Assembly: GCA_963623365.1 (NCBI GenBank)
Contig: CAVFJY010000005.1
Location: 1-64,000, forward strand
Length of the DNA: 64,000 bases
Direction: 5' to 3'
Origin: UBA2834 sp963623365
GTDB lineage: Bacteria; Patescibacteriota; Saccharimonadia; Saccharimonadales; Saccharimonadaceae
A program made the translations under genes and the position numbers. Below are positions 52,525 through 62,500 of the stretch, piece after piece. Below the pieces are notes generated by a model. That model worked only from the letters and a program-made list of their open reading frames with translations, did no database searches and was not told the DNA's origin. Position 1 is the stretch's first letter; every line of letters starts with the position of its first letter.

Positions 52525-53493
52525 CTAAGACATCAGCACATAAGTATAATATGCCGCAAAAATCGCCACCATCAGCATCCCCTCAAAGCGTTCCAACTTC
52601 CGGCTACTTCGCCCAAACCAATAATACACTACCGCCGCCAGCAGCACTGCCGTCGTATCCACAAAATTAAAGGCCGTCGACGTAAACCCGCCATAAATCA
52701 ACGTCGGCAAACCCAGCACAATACAAATATTGAAAATATTCGTACCGATAATATTCCCCACTGCTAGGTCAAATTCACCCTTCCTCGACGCACCCACCGT
52801 CATCGTCAATTCCGGCAGCGATGTGCCAATTACAATCGCCGTCATCGTAATAATTTTCTGACTGATGCCAATTTCTTGCGCAATCAACACCGCATTGTCT
52901 ACCACTAAATCGCTCGCCAGCACAATCACTATCAAAGTTACCACGATATAAAGTAACGCCTGCCATAAACCATATTTTGCTTTTTCGCGTCGCCGCGACC
53001 GTTTCGATTTGTGTCGCGCCTGATGTACTACATAGATAATGTACGCCAAAAATCCGCCAAACACCCCCAGCAGAATCGCTCCATCTATTTGCGATAGACC
53101 ATTTTTATTACCGCCCAAAAATATCGAATCGTTCAGCATAATAAAGAAAATACCCGTAACTAGCACCAAAATCGGCAACTCTTTCTTTACGGTCTGCTCT
53201 TTAATTTTAATCGGCTTTACTAATGTTGCTACGCCCACAATCAAAAGAATATTCACTACGCACGAGCCAATCACATTCGCCAATGTCATGTCATAATTGC
53301 CGCTCGATATCGATTTAAACGAAATTGCCAGTTCCGGCGCACAAGTTCCAAATGCGGCAATCGTTAGTGCGATTAGCATCTTTGGCATTCTTAATTTCAC
53401 CGCCAGTGACGACGACGCATCCACAAATATATCCGACGCCTTAATTAGCGCGACTAATCCAATCAAAAATAAAATTATCCACCCAGCAATCAT
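52525..53493 (-). CDS. Calcium/sodium antiporter family protein
   Basis: A 322-residue membrane exchanger of the CaCA superfamily. Two inverted repeats each carry the alpha motif: GTCAPELAISFKS in the first, GTSLPELTMTVGAS in the second, with GNIIGTNIFNICIVLG. About ten helices with a basic loop (HQARHKSKRSRRREKAK) in the middle. The ion pair is not certain. No promoter stands out. Confidence 0.9.
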   Translation of the reverse strand: MIAGWIILFLIGLVALIKASDIFVDASSSLAVKLRMPKMLIALTIAAFGTCAPELAISFKSISSGNYDMTLANVIGSCVVNILLIVGVATLVKPIKIKEQTVKKELPILVLVTGIFFIMLNDSIFLGGNKNGLSQIDGAILLGVFGGFLAYIIYVVHQARHKSKRSRRREKAKYGLWQALLYIVVTLIVIVLASDLVVDNAVLIAQEIGISQKIITMTAIVIGTSLPELTMTVGASRKGEFDLAVGNIIGTNIFNICIVLGLPTLIYGGFTSTAFNFVDTTAVLLAAVVYYWFGRSSRKLERFEGMLMVAIFAAYYTYVLMS

Positions 53494-53629
53494 CTAGCCT
53501 CGTTTCCGGCTCTTAAAGTCTAGTATTCGCATCTTTCTTTATCATACCATAAGCACCATCTTTTCCACGCGCGCGAAATTTGCTCACAAAAAACTGCGCC
53601 ATTTTTGTCGCAGCCTTATTTTGCATATT

Positions 53630-53705
53630 TGGTGGAGTGTAGGAGATTCGAACTCCTGACCTATTGATTGCGAACCAATCGCTCTACCAACTGAGCTAAC
53701 ACCCC
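53630..53705 (-). tRNA. tRNA-Ala (CGC)
   Basis: Acceptor GGGGTGT/ACACTCC contains the G3-U70 identity pair of alanine. Anticodon stem ATTGG/TCAAT with loop TTCGCAA (anticodon CGC), T-loop TTCGAAT, discriminator A and encoded CCA. Confidence 0.93.
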
Positions 53706-53795
53706 AACTGATTCTGTCAAAATTATAGCACACTTTTCTAAGATAAGTGCTAAACTAGAATAACATCTCAACAGATGCGGAAGGAGGGACTAATT

Positions 53796-54266
53796 ATGAC
53801 CGCATTGCAATTTAATTTAGGATTCGGCGATATGATTATGTTTTTCTCAAACTCCATGGGCTTTACTGAGCACACCAAGGACAACGAAAACATTCTTCAT
53901 CTCAACAACTTATTACGCTATTATGGCGCAATCAAGGTTGGCAGCACTACTGTTGATAATCAAAATCGCACCGCTATTGTTCATACAAAGCTCTGCAATC
54001 TTATCGACCTCACCGTCATTGCGACCGCTCGTCCCGATGGCACCGAGCTCTATCTCGGAACTAGAGACCTGCGCAATCGCTATGACCTCAAGCAGCCCGT
54101 CGAGCACCATACCACATATGCTCCGACCAAGTGGGGCTATCGTTTTGCCTGTCCTGAGCTCAACGATTTTAGTTTCAGCAACGACCAAATCGTTCGCTTA
54201 ATTCACGACCTCAGCGAAATCAAGCACGGCTGCGACGACTGGCTTTATTACACCGAATCCATCTGA
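53796..54266 (+). CDS. Unknown soluble protein
   Basis: A 156-residue protein starting MTALQFNLGFGDMIMFFSNS. Mixed alpha/beta composition, several His (VEHHTTYAPTKWGYRF) and an acidic C-terminal helix. No motif I recognise. A strong GGAAGGAGG precedes the ATG at 53796, so the mRNA has a normal leader; the upstream in-frame ATG at 53775 is not used. Confidence 0.6.
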   Translation: MTALQFNLGFGDMIMFFSNSMGFTEHTKDNENILHLNNLLRYYGAIKVGSTTVDNQNRTAIVHTKLCNLIDLTVIATARPDGTELYLGTRDLRNRYDLKQPVEHHTTYAPTKWGYRFACPELNDFSFSNDQIVRLIHDLSEIKHGCDDWLYYTESI

Positions 54267-54273
54267 TTTCCGC

Positions 54274-54297
54274 CCCGACCATGGTCGGGGCTTTTTC
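54274..54297 (+). terminator. Terminator
   Basis: CCCCGACC/GGTCGGGG hairpin followed by CTTTTT. Confidence 0.75.
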
Positions 54298-54355
54298 CTG
54301 ATTATTCCCAATTAAGTTGCTTTTCTCATCCTTGTAAGCCCGCATTTTTCAGCCC

Positions 54356-55042
54356 TTAAAACATTTCCAACAACAACACATTTCGCCTATTTTTATTTCT
54401 CGCATCACAAGTCGACAGCAGTACAAATCTCTGCGCCGAACTTTCGCGCCAATATTTCGCCTCCTCGTGTAGTAGTCCTAAAGCCGTCACCAAATCAATC
54501 CGTCCATATATTTCTTGCGCATTCGCTGCCACTTGTGCATAAGCCACCACTTTTAATTCATGTCTGCCAGTCTTGCTATATATTTTCCCCGTCTGATGCT
54601 CCGCCCAGTATTGCGCGTCCGCATATTTCACTATGTCTGAAAACATCTTGCCATAACTCATCCGATGACCATAAATAATCAAAAAATCATCCATCTCAAA
54701 ATCATTGCGATAATCCAAAAAGATACTCCCCGCCGTCGCAAATTCATCTAAATAATTCCGCGCTAAATAATATTCATTGTTCTCCGCTTGCAATAGTGGA
54801 TAATTAATGCTCGTGCCGTCAATTCGAATCCAGCCAATTATATTTGCATTCATGTTCGCAAGATTCTCAAAACGCAACTTCTCATCCTCGTCCGCAGGCG
54901 CATATTGCTTAATTTCTGCGCCCAGCACCGCGCTATGCATTACCGTTGCACTATCATAGACCATATAGCCACACAGCAATATCACCATCATCAAGCCAAG
55001 TTCTAATAAACGGTCCAGTCCGGCGCACAAAATCCTAATCAT
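54356..55042 (-). CDS. Class B sortase
   Basis: A 228-residue membrane transpeptidase. One N-terminal anchor helix (LLELGLMMVILLCGYMVYDS) precedes the catalytic domain, with His in IIYGHRMSYGKMF (near 126), Cys in VLLSTCDARN (near 212) and Arg in KNRRNVLLL. NIIGWIRIDGTSINYPLLQ is typical of SrtB. The likely substrate is the NPRTH-ended adhesin at 56518 or the pilin-like protein at 55256. It overlaps the preceding gene. Confidence 0.9.
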   Translation of the reverse strand: MIRILCAGLDRLLELGLMMVILLCGYMVYDSATVMHSAVLGAEIKQYAPADEDEKLRFENLANMNANIIGWIRIDGTSINYPLLQAENNEYYLARNYLDEFATAGSIFLDYRNDFEMDDFLIIYGHRMSYGKMFSDIVKYADAQYWAEHQTGKIYSKTGRHELKVVAYAQVAANAQEIYGRIDLVTALGLLHEEAKYWRESSAQRFVLLSTCDARNKNRRNVLLLEMF

Positions 55043-55256
55043 CAAAACCCCGCACCCGAATCAATAATATCGGCGTTCCGTTATCAAATCTATTTAAAAA
55101 CACCACGTCGCCATCTCGATAATTCGGCTTCCACTCATCGCCAATAACTCGCTCGATCCGAAACAACCCTAATATCATCACTATCAGCAAAATATCCAAA
55201 CCCACCCGTGCCAGAAGACGCAAGCACTCGCGCCTTCTGGACTTTTTTATTTTCAT
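55035..55256 (-). CDS. Signal-peptidase-like protein, catalytic Ser lost
   Basis: A 73-residue protein with one helix (ARVGLDILLIVMILGLF). Its segment GDEWKPNYRDGDVVFLNR lines up with the signal peptidase I box GDSMxPxxxDGDxVxxxR, except that Ser-Met is Glu-Trp. The catalytic Lys region and the second half of the enzyme are missing. Streptococcal pilus loci carry a SipA-type protein that also lacks catalysis and acts as a chaperone; a similar role here is inferred. TAATG overlap with the pilin-like gene. Confidence 0.65.
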   Translation of the reverse strand: MKIKKSRRRECLRLLARVGLDILLIVMILGLFRIERVIGDEWKPNYRDGDVVFLNRFDNGTPILLIRVRGFDD

Positions 55257-56332
55257 TATCTGTCTTCTTTTTTACGTAATTTGCGAGTTATTACGTAAGT
55301 TGCCAAAACCACTACCGCCACCGCCATCAAAGGTCCAATCGCCATCGTAATGCCAGTCAAAACACTTGCCTCTTTATGGTTGACGAATGATACTTTGTTC
55401 GCCGCTGCCAACTCACCATCTTGCACGGCCGCAATCACACGTTCGCTCACACCATTTTGTTGCACGCCGTCCGCATATGTTACGTAATCGGCTTTCGCAA
55501 CTTCATTCACCGTATAGCTTGCATTAATTGGCAACTGATGCAAAACACCACTCACACCAACTGTCGCCGTCTGGCCATGTTTTAGATAAATTACATTACT
55601 TTCGCCAGCACGATATTCGTTACTCGTCGCAACCGTCTCACCGCCATAATTTACTTCCGTATCTTGTCCGCTAATTACAAAACGATCTTCTGCGCCAATA
55701 CCAGCAATTTCTAACTCAAATTTGAAATATTCGTTCATATTTGAATCATTGCCAGTCACGTTATTCATAATTTGGATATATGCCATCTGCGCCTGTGACG
55801 CAAACACTATCTCGCATTTTTCGCCTTCGTCATTCAATCGCGCTTGCAGCGCCAGCGTCGCTTCAAGTTCACCTGTTAGCATGCCATTTTCCATTTGATT
55901 TCTTACATGCACATATACATAGTAAACTTTGTTGCTATCCACCGGATAAACCGCCGCGTTCGTCGAACTTATCTCGTGTATAGTAAACTTATAATCACCC
56001 AAGGCACTAAAGGTCACTTCCGCGAAATTAATCACGCTCGTTGCGCGCGCCACATTTTCTACTGGCTGCGCCGCATTCATCTCTAAACTAATCTCGCTCG
56101 GCAAACCGCTCACTTCGCCAGGGTTATTCACATCCGCCCTTATACTGTAGCTAAAATTATTCGTCACCGGATTCGTTACACCACTAACTTCGCGCGTAAT
56201 CGTAATACTCTGTGGACTATTCGCATTTGCGCCAATCTTCGTACTCGTCGCTGCCACATTCATCGTCATCAAAGGCATACTTAGCAAAGTCGTCGCCGCA
56301 ATCAAAAAGCTACTCCACCTTTTTGTTTTCAT
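55256..56332 (-). CDS. Pilin-like surface protein
   Basis: A 358-residue secreted protein. A signal peptide (FLIAATTLLSMPLMTMNVAA) is followed by two Spy0128/FctA-like beta domains (VTNPVTNNFSYSIRADVN; DYKFTIHEISS; TVNEVAKADYVTYADG). The C-terminus has SVLTG, a hydrophobic helix and RKLRKKEDR, resembling a sortase signal. Lys-Asn isopeptide bonds are usual in this fold. It sits with a class B sortase and a signal-peptidase relative, so it may be a shaft or minor subunit. Confidence 0.75.
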   Translation of the reverse strand: MKTKRWSSFLIAATTLLSMPLMTMNVAATSTKIGANANSPQSITITREVSGVTNPVTNNFSYSIRADVNNPGEVSGLPSEISLEMNAAQPVENVARATSVINFAEVTFSALGDYKFTIHEISSTNAAVYPVDSNKVYYVYVHVRNQMENGMLTGELEATLALQARLNDEGEKCEIVFASQAQMAYIQIMNNVTGNDSNMNEYFKFELEIAGIGAEDRFVISGQDTEVNYGGETVATSNEYRAGESNVIYLKHGQTATVGVSGVLHQLPINASYTVNEVAKADYVTYADGVQQNGVSERVIAAVQDGELAAANKVSFVNHKEASVLTGITMAIGPLMAVAVVVLATYVITRKLRKKEDR

Positions 56333-56402
56333 TCTCCTCCTTTAGCCATTACTCTTACTCGCCAAATCTCATGTCTTAAATCTTTGCATTCTTACCTCCT
56401 TT
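56329..56402 (-). promoter_or_regulatory. Two mini upstream ORFs before pilin-like gene
   Basis: AAAGGAGG is followed by ATG and a frame MQRFKT-stop (56389-56369). A second frame MAKGGE-stop starts at 56349, and its TGA overlaps the pilin ATG. The ribosome-binding site of the pilin gene lies inside the second mini ORF. Confidence 0.4.
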
Positions 56403-56467
56403 CTTTTGTCCTCACTTTATCCCAAAGCCCAAACTCGAAAAAGCATAAGTTCAATCTTTTTTCATCC

Positions 56468-56506
56468 TCAAAAAAATACCCCCGCCTCTGCGGGGATATT
56501 TCTTCA
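56468..56506 (-). terminator. Adhesin gene terminator
   Basis: TATCCCCGC/GCGGGGGTA hairpin with seven T on the minus strand. Confidence 0.75.
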
Positions 56507-56517
56507 ATTGTTTGTTT

Positions 56518-59500
56518 TTATTCTTTCACGTAGCGTTTGCTAAAGATTATGCTACCGATCAAGCCCATCATCGAAATTACTAGCATTGCCACCGTCGCCA
56601 GAATGTCATCATGTGTGCGTGGGTTTTCACCGCGTCCAGGTTCTTCATACTTGTTCGTAAAGACTATCTCATCACTCGTATCTTCCACCACTTCCAGCTT
56701 ACCTGCACCATTGTCGATTACTTCAATCGTAAATTCGTAAGCATTCTCATCGAATACAATGAATTTCATATCCGCATCGACTTTTTCTTTAACCACAAAG
56801 TTGTATTTGCCAGGCTTCGTGAAAGTAATCGCATCCGCAAACACAATTTCACCTTCCGCTGTGTTATAACCCGTCGTCACCAATTGGCCATCAAGGTACA
56901 GCTCAAAGCTGAATTCGTCCTCCATCAAGTCACGACCTTCCAATACTTTCTTAATCGTAATGTCGCCATAGACTAGGTCCTCAGTTGCATAGCTATTCGT
57001 AAAGCTCGCCCTTTCCGACTCTTCTTCGCCATCCTTCCAGTAGCTTACCGTTGCGACTAATTCACCGTCTTCGTCCACTACTTCAATCACGACCACATAT
57101 TCTGTTTTGTCATAAGTATAACCAGCTGCTTTCGTATCGAGCTCACGCACCGTATAGACATAAGTGCCCACTTCCGTAAATTCGATTTCACTAAATTCAG
57201 CATCGCCATAACCGTCAACTGGCTGAATCTTGATCATCTCACTCAGGTCGTCTTCATTCGTTAATTCGAATTCAAATTCGATTGCCTCTACGCCCTCATT
57301 CATGCCCGTCAGCTTTTTCTCAACTTCAATCACCGCTGAAGTTTCCGCTGCTTTGTAGGTATTCGTAAATGCTACATCTGTCGTCTTCACGTCATTAATG
57401 AAGCTCTCTGCGCTTAATTGCGCCGTCTCATAATTATCCGTCACTACTACGGTCACATAGTAAACCGTTTCATCGTAGCTAAAGCCTGTCTGCGCATCAT
57501 TTACTTCACGAATCAGATATTCATATGCGCCCGCTTTTGTATATTCAATCGCATCGAAGTCCACGCCACCCATCAAATCTTGCGTTGCAATTTCTTTAGT
57601 CTGCAAGATTTCGCCCGATTCTGCGTCAACTAACTCAAAGCTGAAAGTTGCATCTTTCTTACTATTCGACAAATCGTCAATCGTCTTATCGACATGTAGC
57701 GTTACATCCGTCGCCGCTGTTTCGTAATGGTTCACAATCTTATCATTATGGTCATATTCAACCGTCACGTTCAACGTGCCGTCAACATTATCTTTAATGT
57801 TCACCTTAGCAGTAATTTTGCCGTCATTCGTCATGCCTGCAGGCAGTTTACTACTTTCGCTAATCGTATAAACGTACGTACGATTAATGTCTTCTTCACT
57901 AAATTCTAGCGCCTTGAATGTAACTTTACCGTTTGCGCAAATGTTCTGTGTATCAAAGTCTTCACTCTCATCACTCAGCGTCAATTCGTAGCATTCGCCT
58001 TCTTGCCAGTCGCGTGCGCCCGTTAAGACCTTTTCCGCTTCTAGCTGAATCGAACCGCTTGCCGTATAGTTATTCGTAATCGTAGCATCGTGCGAATATT
58101 CTACCATTGCGCCAATCTTGCCTTTGCCATCATCGCTCAGCTTCACTCTTGCTGTCACTTCGTTTGGCGTTGTGAAGCCACCGCTCAATTTGCCCGTTTC
58201 GCGAATCGTATAGACATATTCATCGCTTGTTAGCAAATCATCTTGGTCATAGCTAATTTCATCAAAGTATACAACTGCCGCATTCTCGCTGGCCGTACCC
58301 GTTCGGATTTCTTCGCCGGCCGCATTGAATACGCCAAAGCTAAAGCTCTCATCTTTTTGCCAAGCGCGTCCAGTCAACACTTTCTTTATATTCAGCTCAA
58401 CTACACCGCTGGCTGTGTAAGTATTAACAATCGTATTATTCAGCTCACCCGTACCACCCGTATAGACTGCGCTTACTTCTAGCTTGCCCTTACCTTTATC
58501 CACTACGCTCACTTCAACCGTAATCGCACCCGAGTTCGTCATGCTAAGCGCACCGAGCTCCGTTACTTCCGTAATCGTATAAGTATAAGTCTTGCCCGCA
58601 TCGCTTTCATCAAATTTCAACTCGTCAAAGACTACTGTCTGATTTCTGATCGTCGCTGTTTGCGTATCTTCAACGCCATTGCCCGACAGTTTAAATTCAA
58701 AGGCATCGTCTTCTAGCCAATCGCGTCCCACGATTTCCTTACCCGCTTCAAGCTGGATTGTACCATCTGCCTTGTAGGTGTTCGTAATCGTCTTTGCTGC
58801 ATTGCTATATACTGGTGTTGCCGTCAGCGTACCGTCGCCATTATCAGTCACCGTTACTATCACTGTCAGAGCCTCACCCGCCGTCATGCCTGCTGGCATC
58901 GCACCAGTTTCCGCAATTGTATACGTGTAAGTTTCATCGATATCCGCTTCGGTATAATTCAAAGTGAATTTTGCGGTTTTTTGATCGCGACTAACTCCCA
59001 CATTCTGCGTATCCGCGAGCTTATCGCCCGATAGCTCAAAGTTAAACTTATCGTCTTCCAACCAATCGCGACCCGCAATCTCCTTCGTCGCCTCCAACAT
59101 CACGCTACCACTTGCTTTGTAGGTATTCGTAATCGTCTTATCTGCGACACTATAGCTTGGTGTTGCCGTTAAGTGACCCTTGTAATCATCTACTACTTCC
59201 ACCCTTACCGCGATTGCGCCCGAATTTGTCATGCCGGTCTGCAATTCGCTAGTTTCTTCAATCGTATAGTTGTACGTTCCCGCCGCATTATATTTAATCG
59301 CGCCAAACTTAATTGTTTCATTCTCGCCAATTGTCTGCTTTTCAATTACGTCACCCTTACTATCTTTCAAGGCAAATTCAAAGCGTTCGTCCGTACCCCA
59401 TACTCGGCCAACTAATTTCTTCTTTGCCTCCAACTGGACCGAGCCAGTAGTAGTATATATATTCGTAATCGTAGCGTTGTTCGAATATTCTACCGTCGCA

Positions 59501-62500
59501 TCAATCTTGCCTTTGCCGTCGTCACTCAAAGTTACCGTCGCGGTAATCTCACCTGATGGCGTCAGACTCATACCCTCATAGCCACCAGTTTCCGCAATCG
59601 TATACGTATAAACAGCCTTATTCGCAACATCATCTTGATCGTATTTAATCGTATCGAATACAACTGTCTGCGCATCTTTCGTTGCCGTCTTGCTTTGGTT
59701 CTCATTCTCGCCCGTCAACGTCAAGACAAAGGCATCATTTCCTAACCATTCGCGACCGCTCAAAACTTTCGTTGCTTCCAGCTGAATTTCGCCACTCGAT
59801 TGATAAGTATTCACAATTTTCGTTGCCGAATATTCCGTCGTAAAGCCCAACTTGCCATTCCCTGCATCGCTTACGACTACTGTCACGCTAATATCATTCG
59901 ACTTTGTCAAACCTTCATCAGCTGGCAAACCTTCCTCAGAAATCGTATATGTATAGGTGCCAACTTCGTTCAATGTAAAATCGATCGGCTTAAAGTTAAC
60001 TTCACCATTCTTTGTCACTGCCACGCGGTCCAGCTCAACGTTTTGCGCATCTTTCAACACAAAGTCATAGCTCTCGCCATTTTTCCATGCTCGTCCCACC
60101 AATTCTTTTGTCGCGCTCAAGTTCAAACTACCCGTTGCCGAATAGCTATTAATGATCGTATTGCAAACTTCGCCGTCTTGGTTCGTGTAAACCACTGTCG
60201 TCGTCATCGTGCCGTCATTGTTATCCGTCACCGTTACTTTCGCAGTAATATCGCCCGAATTCGTCATACCCTCCGGCAAATCCGACGTCTCGCGAATAAT
60301 ATACACAAAGGTCTTCCCCGCATCTGCCGTCGTGTAACTAATTTTATCGAAAGTTACATCCGTATGATCTCTGTCTACCGTCGCGCTACCCAGCTGATTA
60401 TTGCCCTCTAGCAGCGTAAAGCTATAAGTCTCGCCTTCTTTCCAGTCGCGCCCAGTCAAGATTTTACTTGCACCTAGCGTTACCGAACCAGTCGAAGTGT
60501 AGCTATTAACAATCACATTCTGCGTCTGCGTTTCATCGCCATCCGCCACTGCGCCGTCCGCATAAGTCGTCGCAAAGCTCAGCGTACCGTCGCCATTATC
60601 TGTCGCAACTACTTGCGCTGTTACTTTCGCCGTCTCGCGCGTCAAGCCGCCTTTCATGTTGTTCGTGTTTTCCACGATTTCAAAATCATAAGTGCCAGCA
60701 TCCTTCAATTCAATTTCAAATTCCGCCGCCTGATCCTTGCAAGCTTGTGCTGACTGTGCAATATTTGCTCCGCTCAAATCAAAGGTGAAGCATTCATTTT
60801 CTAGCCAGTCCCGTCCGCGCAAATCTTTCTTTGCCACCACTTTCACCTTGCCGCTCACCGCATAAGTGTTTGTGAAAGCTGCCGCCTGCTCCGTATTCTT
60901 TACAATCGTGCCTTTTTCGCCTGTCGCTGTTGTCGTATAACCCGCAACTGCCTCTTCGGTGATTTCATAATAAGCACCCTCTGGCAAATTCAAGATTCGT
61001 AGCGTTTCGCCGTCTTTCAACGTAAAGCTATCGCCCGACTTAATTGTCGTATTCGCGCCGTCGACCCTATAAGCTGTCGTCAGCTCGTTCGTCTTCGTGC
61101 TGTCTGTATAAAGTCTCAAGCTAAAGCTAAAGCTCTTCGCTTTGGCTGTCGCCGCGTTGCCGCTTTCAACCTCCACCGTCTTCGCAATCATCAAATCGCC
61201 CGACGTATACTTATTCGTAATCACGGCTTTTGCGGCTGAATTCCCCGCAGTTGCATAATAGTTTTTGTTATTCTCGGTTTTCGCCACCGTTGCCGCCGTC
61301 GCATTATCCGTACCGTATTGCGTCGTGTAGCTAATACCATTTAGCGAATAGCCCATCGGAATATTATTTTCTTCAACCGTATACAAGACGCCTGCATCAA
61401 CATTCTCAATCAGAATCACATCACCCGCATACAAACTCTCCGAAATTACACCCGTGCCGCTCTTTGTATCTGAGTTTTCTGCAGCTTGATTTGGATTATT
61501 TTGGCCATAAATTACGCGATAGCTATATGCATAATCACTACCATCCGCATTCTGCAAATAAACTTTCGTATCAAATGCTTCTGTAACTTCGCCAATCTCG
61601 GTCCCATTCTCATCGACAACTTTCTTCTCAATGCTAATGTTGCCCTTTACGGTATTCGTTGCCGAAATCGTTGTCATCTCGACCATTTCCGCAATACCCG
61701 TAATCTTGTCGCCGTCCTTGATAAATTTCACATTCATCAATTTGCCGCCAACTTCCATCGGATGATAGCTATAATCCGTCAGCTCAAAATGCTTATCAAT
61801 TCCACTTTCCGCAAAGATATAATCGTGGCCCGTGCGCAGAATCGCATAATTCTTACCTGCATACGATACTACTTGGTAATTTTCCGCATCATAGCAATCA
61901 CTACCTTCCACTACCATCAAGCCAGGCGCAATCGAAATATACTTATCCAATTTCCAGTCGGTATCTTCTGTCACCGTAATTGGATCGCTATTATATTTTT
62001 CACCGTCAACATATAGGTCTAATTCAATTTTGCCATCTACCGCTTCCCGTGCAGTTGGATTCAACGAATCTTCCCAAATCTTTTCCAGCGTAATCTTGTC
62101 CGTTGGCAAGTTCACTGCCGGCGGATTCGCGATTACAATTTCTTTTTCATCCGAAATCGAAGTCGTTGTCTGACCATTCGTTGTCGTTGTTTGCACAACT
62201 TTATATTTCAAAGTTGGAAAATCCGTATTGGTCTTCAGCCGATATGCATCGCCATTTTGGATAATTTGCGCTTTTTGCGCATCGGTCAAATTCTCATAGC
62301 TAACTTTGCCATTATTTAAATCCGCCACCAAATCAACCGACTCTTGGCTCGGATAAACATTAAAGCTAATCGTCGCCGTTTCACCATTCGCCAAAACTTT
62401 ATCGCCCAAATTCCATTTAATCGTTTTGTTTGTTTTGTCATATGTTGCCGCTGGCGCATCTGTCCATTCCGCACCATCTTTTGTGTAATAGAAATCACTT

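Noticed and set aside
56640..60862. Repetitive DNA that might be CRISPR or satellite repeats
   Set aside because: The repeats are coding, about 350 bp long and diverged at the DNA level. They are protein domains of the adhesin. No CRISPR array or cas gene is visible in the window.
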